Shown: positions 16,518-24,904 of the stretch, piece after piece | Position numbering within the stretch: the stretch's first letter is position 1 | Layout: each line of letters starts with the position of its first letter | Origin: Archangium gephyra | GTDB lineage: Bacteria; Myxococcota; Myxococcia; Myxococcales; Myxococcaceae | DNA: 64,000 nt | Assembly (NCBI GenBank): GCA_003243425.1 | Contig: QFQP01000004.1 | Span: 62,001-126,000, forward strand | Direction of reading: 5' to 3' | Notes under the pieces: generated by a model | Databases searched by the model: none | What the model was told of the DNA's origin: nothing | Seen by the model: only the letters and a program-made list of their open reading frames with translations | Position numbers and translations under genes: made by a program

Positions 16518-17801
16518 ATGGCAGGCGAGAAGATCACCCTCACGAACGGCAAGCTCAACGTCCCCAACAACCCGATCATCCCCTTCATCGAAGGCGACGG
16601 TACGGGCCCCGACATCTGGAAGTCGTCGGTTGCGGTGATCGATGCGGCCGTCGAGAAGGCGTACGGCGGCAAGAAGAAGATCGAGTGGATGGAAGTGCTC
16701 GCCGGTGAGAAGGCGTTCAAGCTCAAGAACAACTGGCTGCCCGACGAGACCATCACCGCGTTCAAGGACTACCTGGTCGGCATCAAGGGCCCGCTCACCA
16801 CGCCCATCGGCGGTGGCATCCGCTCGTTGAACGTCGCGCTGCGCCAGATGCTCGACCTGTACGTCTGCCTGCGCCCGGTTCGTTACTTCCAGGGCGTGCC
16901 TTCGCCGGTGAAGACGCCCGAGAAGGTCGACATGACGATCTTCCGCGAGAACTGCGAAGACATCTACGCGGGCGTCGAGTTCGAAGCGGGCACCGAAAAG
17001 GCCGCCAAGCTCCTCGCGTTCCTCAAGGCCGAGTTCCCGAAGGACTACGCGAAGATCCGCTTCCCTGACAGCAGCGGCCTCGGCCTCAAGCCCGTCTCGA
17101 AGGACGGCTCGGAGCGCCTGATTCGTGCGGCGATCAACTTCGCCCTCACGCACAAGCGCAAGAGCGTCACCTTCGTGCACAAGGGCAACATCATGAAGTT
17201 CACCGAAGGCGCCTTCATGAAGTGGGGTTACGACCTCGCCGAGAAGGAGTTCGGCGACAAGGTCTACACCTGGCAGCAGTGGGAAAAGACCAAGGCCGCG
17301 AAGGGCGAAGACGCCGCCAACGCCGAGCAGAAGGAGCAGCTCAAGGCCGGTAAGATCCTCATCAAGGACGCGATCGCCGACATCACGCTGCAGCAGGTGC
17401 TCACGCGCCCCGACGACTTCGACGTCATCGCCACGCTGAACTTGAACGGCGACTACCTGTCTGACGCGCTGGCCGCGCAGATCGGCGGCATCGGCATCGC
17501 TCCGGGCGGCAACATCAACTACGTGACCGGCCACGCGATCTTCGAAGCCACGCACGGCACCGCGCCCAAGTACGCCAACCTCGACAAGGTGAACCCGGGC
17601 TCGGTGATCCTCTCGGCCGAAATGATGCTGCGCCACCTCGGCTGGAACGAAGCGGCCGACCTCATCATCAAGGGCATGGACGCGGCGATCGCGCAGAAGA
17701 CCGTCACCTACGACTTCGCGCGCCTCATGAAGCAGGAAGGCCAGAACCCGACCGAGGTGAAGTGCTCGGAGTTCGGTCAGGCCATCATCAGGAACATGTA
17801 A
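16518..17801 (+). CDS. icd: Isocitrate dehydrogenase (NADP-dependent type)
   Basis: A 427-residue TCA-cycle enzyme converting isocitrate to 2-oxoglutarate and CO2. It matches the bacterial homodimeric NADP form in length and motifs: FIEGDGTGPDIW at the N-terminus, the substrate loop KGPLTTPIGGGIRSLNVALRQ with the regulatory serine position, RENCEDIYAGVE, and the cofactor region GGNINYVTGHAIFEATHGTAPKYA. GGAG at 16506-16509 serves the ATG. The malate dehydrogenase gene follows after 34 nt, so the two are probably cotranscribed. Citrate synthase lies about 6 kb away on the other strand. Confidence 0.95.
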   Translation: MAGEKITLTNGKLNVPNNPIIPFIEGDGTGPDIWKSSVAVIDAAVEKAYGGKKKIEWMEVLAGEKAFKLKNNWLPDETITAFKDYLVGIKGPLTTPIGGGIRSLNVALRQMLDLYVCLRPVRYFQGVPSPVKTPEKVDMTIFRENCEDIYAGVEFEAGTEKAAKLLAFLKAEFPKDYAKIRFPDSSGLGLKPVSKDGSERLIRAAINFALTHKRKSVTFVHKGNIMKFTEGAFMKWGYDLAEKEFGDKVYTWQQWEKTKAAKGEDAANAEQKEQLKAGKILIKDAIADITLQQVLTRPDDFDVIATLNLNGDYLSDALAAQIGGIGIAPGGNINYVTGHAIFEATHGTAPKYANLDKVNPGSVILSAEMMLRHLGWNEAADLIIKGMDAAIAQKTVTYDFARLMKQEGQNPTEVKCSEFGQAIIRNM

Positions 17802-17835
17802 TTCGACTCAACCCAGCACCAAGGACTCAAAAGAA

Positions 17836-18852
17836 ATGAAAGCCCCCGTCAAAGTCGCAGTCACCGGCGCCGCTGGCCGCATCGGCACGCAGCTCCTCTA
17901 TCGCATCGCCGCTGGCGAGATGCTCGGCAAGGACCAGCCGGTCATCCTCTCGCTCCTCGAAGTTCCCGACGTGAAAGACGCCGAGGGCAAGGTCACGTTC
18001 AGCGCCATGAAGGGCCTCAAGGGCGCGCTCATGGAGCTCGAAGACTGCGCGTTCCCGTTGCTCCAGGGCGTGACCGCTTCGGACGACCCGAAGGTCGCGT
18101 TCAAGGACATCGACGTGGCGATGCTGGTCGGCGCGACGCCGCGTGGTCCGGGCATGGAGCGCAAGGATCTGCTGCAGAAGAACGCGCAGGTCTTCATCGC
18201 GCAGGGCCGCGCGCTCAACGAAGTGGCCAAGCGCGACGTGAAGGTGATCGTGGTCGGCAACCCGGCCAACACCAACGCGTACATCGCCATGAAGTCGGCG
18301 CCGAACCTCAAGCGCGAGAACTTCACGGCCATGCTGCGCCTCGATCACAACCGCGCGCTCTCGCAGCTCAAGGCGAAGACCGGCAAGCCCGTCGATTCGA
18401 TCGAGAAGCTGATCGTGTGGGGCAACCACTCGCCCACGATGTACCCCGACATCCGCTTCGCGACGTCGGGCGGCCAGCCGCTCAAGCAGATCGTCAACGA
18501 CGAGGCGTGGCTGAAGGACACCTTCATTCCCACCGTCGGTCAGCGCGGCAAGGCGATCATCGACGCGTCGGGCATCTCGTCGGTGCCGTCGGCGGCCAAC
18601 GCGGCGCTCGATCACATGCGTGACTGGTGGCAGGGCGTGCCCGGCAAGTGGGTCACCATGGGCGTGCCTTCGAACGGCGAGTACGGCATCCCGAAGGACG
18701 TGATCTACGGCTTCCCGACGATCTGCTCCGGCAACGGCAAGTACGAGATCGTGAAGGACCTCGAGATCGACGAGTTCAGCAAGGCGAAGATGGCCGCCAC
18801 GCTGAAGGAGCTCGAAGAAGAGCGTGACGCCGTGAACTCGATGCTCGGCTGA
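17836..18852 (+). CDS. mdh: Malate dehydrogenase
   Basis: A 338-residue NAD-linked malate dehydrogenase, interconverting malate and oxaloacetate. It is of the Thermus/cytosolic type: the nucleotide loop is GAAGRIG (about 11-17), followed by the RIAAGEMLGKDQPV segment. GNPANTNAY, LDHNRA and the catalytic histidine in WGNHSPTMYPD are present. AAGGA lies about 11 nt before the ATG. Context with icd and citrate synthase supports a TCA role. Confidence 0.95.
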   Translation: MKAPVKVAVTGAAGRIGTQLLYRIAAGEMLGKDQPVILSLLEVPDVKDAEGKVTFSAMKGLKGALMELEDCAFPLLQGVTASDDPKVAFKDIDVAMLVGATPRGPGMERKDLLQKNAQVFIAQGRALNEVAKRDVKVIVVGNPANTNAYIAMKSAPNLKRENFTAMLRLDHNRALSQLKAKTGKPVDSIEKLIVWGNHSPTMYPDIRFATSGGQPLKQIVNDEAWLKDTFIPTVGQRGKAIIDASGISSVPSAANAALDHMRDWWQGVPGKWVTMGVPSNGEYGIPKDVIYGFPTICSGNGKYEIVKDLEIDEFSKAKMAATLKELEEERDAVNSMLG

Positions 18853-18880
18853 TTCGGGTCGTCAGTTCAGGTCGTGCGAG

Positions 18881-18908
18881 GCGGAGCACCGTTCATTCGG
18901 CGCTCCGC
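18881..18908. terminator. Possible weak hairpin between mdh and the rhomboid gene
   Basis: GCGGAGC (18881-18887) pairs with GCTCCGC (18902-18908) around a 14-nt loop, between two convergent genes. There is no T tract, so it is a weak candidate. The rhomboid stop codon lies in the loop. Confidence 0.3.
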
Positions 18909-19582
18909 TTCGTCATTTCTGTGACCCACGCGTCGTGAAGCCCGGGAATCGGGTGCAGCGCGGCGAGGACCACGATCGCCGTACCCAGCAACGCGACCGC
19001 CAGCTTCGGCTTGCTCCGCGTGAGCAGCCCCCAGGTGATGGCGCCGCCCGCGAGCAGGCCTCCGCCGTGCGCGAAGCTGTCGAAGCCCATGAACGGCCCG
19101 GCGACGAGCCAGATGAGCCCCATGATGATCGTCTGACGCAGCGGTGGTGCCGCCCACAGGTTGGCCCAGCTGCCGAGCCGAAGCCGGAAGGCGACCAGCG
19201 TCGCGCCCATCAACCCGAACAACGCGCCTGACGCCCCGGCAGAGACCGCGTCGTGGCCGATCACGCTGAGCGCTGAACCTGCGAGGCCGCTGGCGACGTA
19301 CACCAGCAGAAAGCGGGCAGGGCCCAGCAGCTTCTCGATGGGCGCGGCCCAGCTGAAGCCGAACCACAGGTTCACCACCAGGTGCACGAGCCCGATGTGC
19401 AGGAACATCGAGGTGAAGAGCCGCCAGTATTCGCCGCTCCACACCAGCCCGCGCCAGGCGGCGCCGAACTGCAGCAGCGTGGGGATGTCGGTGTGCCCGC
19501 CGGCGAGCGCGAACACCACGATGCAGGCGGCGAAGAGCACGACGGTGATCGGCGCCGAGCGGAGTCTTTGCAGGAGTTCCAC
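18893..19582 (-). CDS. Rhomboid-family intramembrane serine protease
   Basis: A 229-residue integral membrane protease with six hydrophobic segments. The catalytic dyad is visible as Ser118 in GASGALFG and His172 in AHGGGLLAGG. The conserved HxxxN of helix 2 is His67 and Asn71. It would cleave transmembrane substrates within the inner membrane. The start at GTG 19582 is supported by TATGCT 6 nt upstream (19589-19594 on this strand) and an N-terminus that runs directly into helix 1. An upstream GTG at 19624 is possible. Confidence 0.9.
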   Translation of the reverse strand: MELLQRLRSAPITVVLFAACIVVFALAGGHTDIPTLLQFGAAWRGLVWSGEYWRLFTSMFLHIGLVHLVVNLWFGFSWAAPIEKLLGPARFLLVYVASGLAGSALSVIGHDAVSAGASGALFGLMGATLVAFRLRLGSWANLWAAPPLRQTIIMGLIWLVAGPFMGFDSFAHGGGLLAGGAITWGLLTRSKPKLAVALLGTAIVVLAALHPIPGLHDAWVTEMTKRSAE

Positions 19583-19588
19583 ACGCGC

Positions 19589-19594
19589 AGCATA
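19589..19594 (-). promoter_or_regulatory. TANNNT -10-like hexamer 6 nt before the rhomboid GTG
   Basis: On the minus strand TATGCT is followed by 6 nt and then GTG 19582, with no Shine-Dalgarno. This is the same hexamer and spacing as at 14198-14203 and indicates a leaderless start. Confidence 0.35.
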
Positions 19595-19737
19595 AGGACG
19601 CGACGTGGCCCCCGGAACCAGCACCGCCCGAACATCTGAGAAAGCAGCAACGGCACTTCGGCAGTGCGCCGGCTGTGGCCTCTCTCTACCTGCGCCTCCC
19701 GCGTTCGGCGCGGCGGCTATGCTTCAGATCTCCAGAG

Positions 19738-20817
19738 ATGATGCGCGAAGAAGACTTCCTCCAGCGAATTGCGGAACAGCCCTCGGCGCGGGAGCTGCGG
19801 CTGGTCTTCGCCGATTGGCTGCAGGAGCAGGGCGACCCGCGCGGCGAGGTCATCGCCTTGTCGGAGCGCGGGAACCTGCTGCTCTCGGAGCGTCGACGCG
19901 TGGCGCGGGCCACGGCGCTGCACTCGCATGACTGGCTGGGCCCGTTGGCGAGCATCGCCGACCCGCATCGCACGCGCTTCATGGGCGGCTTTCTCGACGA
20001 GCTGGTGTGTCACGGCGCACGCCCTCCCGAAGCCTGGGAGTCACTGACCGGCGACCCGCGGTTGGCGACGGTGCGGTCTTTCGTGGTGCCCCCGCGGCAG
20101 AGCCCACGATCGCTCGAGACGTTCCTCGGCTCGCCCGTGTGGCGTTCGTTGTCGCGCCTCGAGCTGGGCTCCGAAGACTGGGCGGCGTTGCGCACGTTGC
20201 CGGCTCGCCCGGTGAGCAAAGCGATCGTCGCCAGCTGGGGCGTGTTTCGTCGCGAGCTCGCCGTGCTCGCCGTTGTTCCCACGTTCCTCCGGGCGACGGT
20301 GCTGGGGCTGGCGAGCACCGAGTTCATCAACGGCCTCGTGGTTCAGGAGATCGTCCGCTACGTGCGCGATCAGCACGCAGCACTGGGCCACTTCTCCGAA
20401 CTACAGCTGCTGTGCCGCTACGGCGTGATGGAGGGCGCGGCGAGCTGGCTGTTGTCGGCCGAGCAGGCGACCTCCGAGCTGTTCCCTGAAGTGAAGCGCT
20501 GGACCGTCGAGATGAGCGAGGTGTCGTTCACGCGTTCGCGCAGCGCTGACGCGTTCGACTCGCTGTCGATCGATCTCTCGCTCCCGGAGTCGAGCACCGG
20601 CGAGAAAGAGGTGCTCGACGTGAAGAGCGCCTTCGAGCGCCGCCTGGCGACGGCCGCGAGCGTGCTGGTGCAGCTGGCCCCGGCCCGGTTGCGCAGCGTG
20701 AACGTGGTGCTGGGGCCCGGCGCGCGGCTGCGTCACACCGAACGGGCGACGTTGAAGGCGGCTGCCAGACGCTCCGGGCTGCTGGAGTCATTCGTCATCG
20801 AAGGCGACCAGCCTTGA
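19738..20817 (+). CDS. TIGR02996 domain-containing protein
   Basis: A 359-residue protein. The N-terminal 50 residues match the repeat-companion domain TIGR02996: LRLVFADWLQEQGDPRGEVI is its signature. This domain is common in large-genome bacteria such as planctomycetes and myxobacteria and has no known activity. The rest has scattered leucine-rich-like segments (VWRSLSRLELGSEDW) without a clear family. It has no signal peptide or membrane segment. It starts at one of two adjacent ATGs (19738 or 19741). TATGCT lies at 19718-19723. Confidence 0.75.
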   Translation: MMREEDFLQRIAEQPSARELRLVFADWLQEQGDPRGEVIALSERGNLLLSERRRVARATALHSHDWLGPLASIADPHRTRFMGGFLDELVCHGARPPEAWESLTGDPRLATVRSFVVPPRQSPRSLETFLGSPVWRSLSRLELGSEDWAALRTLPARPVSKAIVASWGVFRRELAVLAVVPTFLRATVLGLASTEFINGLVVQEIVRYVRDQHAALGHFSELQLLCRYGVMEGAASWLLSAEQATSELFPEVKRWTVEMSEVSFTRSRSADAFDSLSIDLSLPESSTGEKEVLDVKSAFERRLATAASVLVQLAPARLRSVNVVLGPGARLRHTERATLKAAARRSGLLESFVIEGDQP

Positions 20818-20852
20818 TTCCCTGAATCCGCTCTTCCAACATCGCGCGCCTC

Positions 20853-21203
20853 ATGACCCCTCAGGACCAACAGCAGCAGCAGATTCAGTCAGTCGGTGCA
20901 GAGCAGGTGCGCGAGCAGGACAAGATTCAGCTCGTCCTCGCGTACTTCGGCATCTTCGCGCTGATTCCCTACCTCACGGTGAAAGACAGCGAGTTCGTGA
21001 AGTACCACGCGAAGCAGGGCCTGGTGCTCAACGTCATCGGCGGCGTGGCGCTCACCATCATCAGCGCGATTCCGTTCGTGAATCTGCTCGGCTGCATTCT
21101 CTGGCCCGCGCTCTTCGTGATCGACGTGCTGGCGATCATGAAGGCGCTCAAGGGCGAGCGCTGGAACATCCCCGTCGTCAGCGACCTCGCCACGAAGTTC
21201 TGA
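20853..21203 (+). CDS. DUF4870 small membrane protein
   Basis: A 116-residue protein. A Gln-rich N-terminus is followed by two or three hydrophobic segments with the DUF4870 pattern (KYHAKQGLVLNVI, then INVLGCILWPALFVIDVLAIMKA-like helices). The function of the family is unknown. It begins 35 nt after the TIGR02996 gene and may be cotranscribed. It ends at a convergent terminator. Confidence 0.8.
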   Translation: MTPQDQQQQQIQSVGAEQVREQDKIQLVLAYFGIFALIPYLTVKDSEFVKYHAKQGLVLNVIGGVALTIISAIPFVNLLGCILWPALFVIDVLAIMKALKGERWNIPVVSDLATKF

Positions 21204-21227
21204 ACAGAACGCAGCACGTCGAAAGCA

Positions 21228-21263
21228 AGAAGCCCGGCGCCTTCAGGAGGGGGCCGGGCTTCT
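21228..21263. terminator. Bidirectional terminator hairpin
   Basis: AGAAGCCCGGC (21228-21238) pairs perfectly with GCCGGGCTTCT (21253-21263), giving an 11-bp stem with a 14-nt loop. It lies between convergent genes ending at 21203 and 21271. The T tail is weak on both strands. Confidence 0.7.
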
Positions 21264-21270
21264 CGTTCAT

Positions 21271-21633
21271 TCAGCGGTCGTCGTCGACGTCTTCCGCGTC
21301 GTCGTCGTCATCATCATCGTCCTCGTCGTCATCATCATCGTCGTCGTCACTGTCGTCTTCCTCGTCATCGTCATCGTCGTCCTCGTCTTCGTCGAGGTCG
21401 GCAGCGCCGAGGTCTTCGGAGTCGAGCTCCACAGACGCAGTGAACTTCTTCGAGATGGCCGACATGGCAGCGACGAGATCACCCAGTGCAGCGGTGAAGT
21501 CTTCGTTCGCTGACTTGGTCAGCTTGTTCTCACAGTGGGGGCACTCCAGCTTCTCGGTGCCGTCGATGAGATCCTGCGAGTCGAGCTCGAAGGTTCCCTC
21601 GCACTTCTGACAGGTGAAGTCGATGGTCGCCAT
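21271..21633 (-). CDS. Zinc-ribbon protein with a long acidic tail
   Basis: A 120-residue protein. The N-terminal 40 residues hold two CxxC pairs (CQKC and CPHC), a rubredoxin-like zinc ribbon. The middle is a short helix. The last 45 residues are almost entirely Asp and Glu, encoded by GAY-rich trinucleotide DNA. Acidic tails of this kind often bind basic proteins or mimic nucleic acid. It is similar in layout to the FYDLN-acid type of small proteins, though not identical. ATG 21633 is chosen because it begins the ribbon. It is divergent from the acyl-CoA synthetase gene across a strong palindrome. Confidence 0.75.
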   Translation of the reverse strand: MATIDFTCQKCEGTFELDSQDLIDGTEKLECPHCENKLTKSANEDFTAALGDLVAAMSAISKKFTASVELDSEDLGAADLDEDEDDDDDDEEDDSDDDDDDDDEDDDDDDDDAEDVDDDR

Positions 21634-21656
21634 GGCGGGGCGGAAGTATCGGCGAG

Positions 21657-21676
21657 GTCGTTGACCTGTCAACGAC
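21657..21676. promoter_or_regulatory. 20-bp palindrome in a divergent promoter region
   Basis: GTCGTTGAC (21657-21665) and GTCAACGAC (21668-21676) are exact reverse complements around CT. On the minus strand it contains a perfect -35 (TTGACA), followed after 16 nt by GATACT, suiting the zinc-ribbon gene. On the plus strand TTGACC lies at 21661-21666, facing the acyl-CoA synthetase gene. It could be an operator, back-to-back -35 boxes, or both. Confidence 0.6.
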
Positions 21677-21695
21677 GTTCAAGAACGCTCCGCCC

Positions 21696-23489
21696 ATGTC
21701 GCTCAAGGTTCCCAGGTCGATGGTGCATCAACTCCACGAGCAGGCAGAGCGTCTGAAGGACGCCCCGGCCATGTGGACCCGGCGCGGCGAGGCCTGGGTT
21801 CCCACCTCGTGGAAGCAATACGCGCAACGGGTTCGTGACTTCGCGCTCGGCCTGCAGTCCCTGGGCTTCGAGCCGAAGCAGGCCATGACGATCATGTCGT
21901 TCAGCCGCGAGGAGTGGGTGGTGGCTGCGCTCGGCGCGATGGCCTGCGGCGGAACTTCAGTGGGCGTGTACACCACGTCGTCACCGGAACAGCTCGAGTA
22001 CGTCACCGCCCACTGCGACGCGCCGATCGCGCTGGTCGAGAACGAGAGCTACCTGAGCAAGCTGGAGGCGCTGCGCGCCAGGCTGCCCAAGCTCAAGCAC
22101 ATCATCGTCATCAACGCGCCTGAGACGCCCCGTGACGGCGTGCTCACCTTCGCCGAGGTGCTGGAGCGGGGCGCGCGCGCCAACGAGAGCGACTACTACG
22201 CCCGCGTCGAAGCGCTCGAGCCCGAAGGCCTCGCCCAGCTCATCTACACCTCGGGCACGACCGGAGACCCCAAGGGCGTGATGCTCTCGCACCGCAACCT
22301 GTGCTGGACGGCGGTGCACCTCGCGCAATGTCACCCCGTGGGGCCCGACGACGCGTTGCTCTCGTACCTGCCGCTGTCGCACATCGCCGAGCAGGTCTGT
22401 TCGATCTACGGGCCGCTGGTCACGGGGCTGCAGGTCTACTTCGCACGCAGCTTCGACTCGCTCGGCGAAGATCTCCGCGAGGTGCGGCCGACCGTGTTCT
22501 TCGGCGTGCCGCGCGTGTGGGAGAAGTTCAAGGCGAAGGCAGAGTCGGGGCTCGCAGCACAGCCGCGTCTTCGCAAGCGCCTCATCAGCTGGGCGCGCGA
22601 CGTAGCGTACCGCTTTCACGACGACGTGATGTCGCACCGTCAGTCGTCGATCACGCTGCAGTCACAGTACGCGCTGGCGAAGCGCACGGTGTTCGGCCCG
22701 TTGAAGGCGCGCATCGGCCTCGACCGGGCACACCTGCTGGCCACCAGCGCAGCGCCCATCTCGAAGGAGGTGCTCCAGTTCTTCACCTCGCTCGATTTGC
22801 CCATCGCCGAGGTCTACGGGCAGTCGGAGGTCACCGGCCCGACGTCGGTCACGACGGCGAGCGCGATGAAGCTGGGGAAGCTCGGCCGCCCGATGCCTGG
22901 CGTCGAAGTGCGCATCGCCGACGACGGCGAGATCCTCGTGCGGGGCGGCAACGTGTGCGTCGGCTACTACAAGAACCCCGAGGCGACCGCCGAGCTGCTC
23001 GAGAACGGCTGGTTGCACTCGGGCGACGTGGGCCGCCTCGACGAAGACGGCTTCCTCGAGATCACCGGCCGCAAGAAGGAGATCATCGTCACCTCCGGCG
23101 GCAAGAAGACCTCGCCGGCCAACATCGAAGGGCTGATCAAGGCCATCGAGCCCATCGGCAACGCGATGGTGATCGGCGACCGCCGCAACTACCTCGTGGC
23201 GCTGGTCACGTTGGACGCTGAACGCGTGCCTTCGTTCGCGGCAAGCCATGGCTTTCCGCTCGAACCGGCGAAGCTGGCGGGCCACGAGGGCTTCCGTACG
23301 TACCTGAGCGCCGCCATCGAGCGCGACGTGAACCCGAAGCTGGCGCGCTTCGAGACCATCAAGCACTTCGAGGTGCTGCCCAACGACTTCAGCATCGACG
23401 GTGGCGAGCTCACCTCGACGCTCAAGCTTCGCCGCAAGCCGACCGAGCAGAAGTACGCCGCACAGATCGAGAAGCTCTACGCGCGCTGA
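21696..23489 (+). CDS. Long-chain acyl-CoA synthetase (AMP-forming)
   Basis: A 597-residue enzyme of the AMP-binding superfamily that would activate fatty acids to acyl-CoA with ATP. The phosphate loop reads YTSGTTGDPKGVMLSH (about 186-201). YGQSEVTGP, the adenylate motif LHSGDVGRLDEDGFLEITGRKKEII and a C-terminal catalytic lysine region (LTSTLKLRRK) are present. Length and the C-terminus match FadD15-like/FACL enzymes of bacteria. It stands alone between a palindromic divergent promoter and a terminator. Chain length preference cannot be read from sequence. Confidence 0.9.
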   Translation: MSLKVPRSMVHQLHEQAERLKDAPAMWTRRGEAWVPTSWKQYAQRVRDFALGLQSLGFEPKQAMTIMSFSREEWVVAALGAMACGGTSVGVYTTSSPEQLEYVTAHCDAPIALVENESYLSKLEALRARLPKLKHIIVINAPETPRDGVLTFAEVLERGARANESDYYARVEALEPEGLAQLIYTSGTTGDPKGVMLSHRNLCWTAVHLAQCHPVGPDDALLSYLPLSHIAEQVCSIYGPLVTGLQVYFARSFDSLGEDLREVRPTVFFGVPRVWEKFKAKAESGLAAQPRLRKRLISWARDVAYRFHDDVMSHRQSSITLQSQYALAKRTVFGPLKARIGLDRAHLLATSAAPISKEVLQFFTSLDLPIAEVYGQSEVTGPTSVTTASAMKLGKLGRPMPGVEVRIADDGEILVRGGNVCVGYYKNPEATAELLENGWLHSGDVGRLDEDGFLEITGRKKEIIVTSGGKKTSPANIEGLIKAIEPIGNAMVIGDRRNYLVALVTLDAERVPSFAASHGFPLEPAKLAGHEGFRTYLSAAIERDVNPKLARFETIKHFEVLPNDFSIDGGELTSTLKLRRKPTEQKYAAQIEKLYAR

Positions 23490-23497
23490 AAAACGAA

Positions 23498-23530
23498 ACC
23501 GCCACGGTCCTCCGAGAGGGCCGTGGCGGT
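23498..23530. terminator. Bidirectional terminator hairpin
   Basis: ACCGCCACGG (23498-23507) pairs with CCGTGGCGGT (23521-23530) and lies between convergent stops at 23489 and 23555. A run of five A residues precedes it, which would serve as a T tail for the minus-strand gene. Confidence 0.75.
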
Positions 23531-23554
23531 CGGTACGACTCGAGTGCCGCGCTT

Positions 23555-24844
23555 TCAGCGCTTGTCGACGGCGACGTAGTCGCGCTTGCGCTTGCCGGTG
23601 AACACCTGACGCGGGCGAGCGATCTTCTGCTCGTCGTCGGTGATCATCTCTTCCCACTGGCTCACCCAACCCACGGTGCGCGGAATGGCGAAGAGGTTGG
23701 TGAAGAAGTCGGCCGGGAAGCCCATCGCTTCGTAGATGAGGCCCGAGTAGAAATCGACGTTCGGGTAGAGCTTGCGCTTCACGAAGTACTCGTCCTGCAG
23801 GGCGATGCGCTCGAGCTCGACGGCGATCTCGAGCAACGGGTTCTTGCCCGTGACTTCGAAGACCTCGTCGCACGCCTTCTTGATGACCGTCGCCCGGGGA
23901 TCGTAGTTCTTGTACACGCGGTGCCCGAAGCCCATGAGCTTGGTGCCGTCGCCGCCCTTCACGCGGGCGATGAACTCGGGGACGTTCTTCACGTCGCCGA
24001 TTTCACGCAGCATGCGCAGCACCGCTTCGTTCGCGCCGCCGTGCAGCGGGCCGTAGAGCGCGGTGATGCCGGCCGCGACCGCCGAGTACGGGTCGACTTC
24101 CGACGAACCGACGACGCGGGTGGCCGTGGTCGAGCAGTTCTGCTCGTGGTCCGCGTGGAGGATGAAGAGCAGGTCGAGCGCCTTCACCAGCGCCGGGTGC
24201 GGGCGCCAGTTCGGCTTGCCGATGCTCTTCACCATGGTGAGGAAGTTCTCGGTGTAGGACAGATCGTTGTTCGGGTAGACGTACGGCAGCCCCTGGCTGT
24301 GGCGGTACGAGAACGCCGCGAGCGTCGGCATCTTGGCGATGAGCCGCATCATCTGGAGGCGGCGAACCTCCTTGTTCTTCACGTTCTTGGCTTCCGGGTA
24401 GAACGACGAGAGCGCCGCGACGGTCGACGCGAGCATCGACATCGGGTGCGCGTCGTAGCGGAAGCCGTCCATGAACGACTTGATGTTCTCGTGAACGTAC
24501 GTGTGGATGGTGATCTTGCTCGTGAACTCTTCGAGCTGCGACCTGGTCGGCAGTTCACCGTTCATCAGCAGGTAGCTGACTTCGAGGTGCGAAGACTTCT
24601 CGGCGAGCTGATCGATCGGGTACCCGCGGTACTCGAGAATGCCCGCGTCGCCGTCGATGAACGTGATCGCCGACTTGGTGTTGGCCGTGTTGAGGAACGC
24701 AGGGTCGTACGACATGAGACCGAAGTCCTTGTCGTCCGTCTTGATCTTGCGGAGGTCGATGGCCTTGATGCAGCCATTCTCGATCGGGAATTCGTACGCC
24801 TTGCCCGTGCGGTTGTCAGTGACGCTGAGTGTGTCCTTGGCCAT
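23555..24844 (-). CDS. gltA: Citrate synthase
   Basis: A 429-residue type II citrate synthase that condenses oxaloacetate and acetyl-CoA at the entry to the TCA cycle. Catalytic motifs are visible: GPLHGGANEAVL with the first histidine, GFGHRVYKNYDPRA with the second, and the aspartate in NVDFYSGLIYEAMGFP. The N-terminal beta domain (about 1-50) typical of the hexameric Gram-negative form is present. ATG 24844 fits the family length; an in-frame TTG at 24880 is unlikely. Icd and mdh lie about 6 kb away. Confidence 0.95.
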   Translation of the reverse strand: MAKDTLSVTDNRTGKAYEFPIENGCIKAIDLRKIKTDDKDFGLMSYDPAFLNTANTKSAITFIDGDAGILEYRGYPIDQLAEKSSHLEVSYLLMNGELPTRSQLEEFTSKITIHTYVHENIKSFMDGFRYDAHPMSMLASTVAALSSFYPEAKNVKNKEVRRLQMMRLIAKMPTLAAFSYRHSQGLPYVYPNNDLSYTENFLTMVKSIGKPNWRPHPALVKALDLLFILHADHEQNCSTTATRVVGSSEVDPYSAVAAGITALYGPLHGGANEAVLRMLREIGDVKNVPEFIARVKGGDGTKLMGFGHRVYKNYDPRATVIKKACDEVFEVTGKNPLLEIAVELERIALQDEYFVKRKLYPNVDFYSGLIYEAMGFPADFFTNLFAIPRTVGWVSQWEEMITDDEQKIARPRQVFTGKRKRDYVAVDKR

Positions 24845-24904
24845 GGTGGGTGAATTCTCATCGGGCTTCGTCAGATTCAACGAAAAAGCGTAGAAGTCGC
24901 GCGC

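Noticed and set aside
15072..17636. An 854-residue open frame on the minus strand reaching far upstream of the sigma-54 activator.
   Set aside because: The part beyond 16406 is antisense to icd and consists of His/Arg/Val-rich shadow sequence with no family. The FHA protein is complete from 16406.
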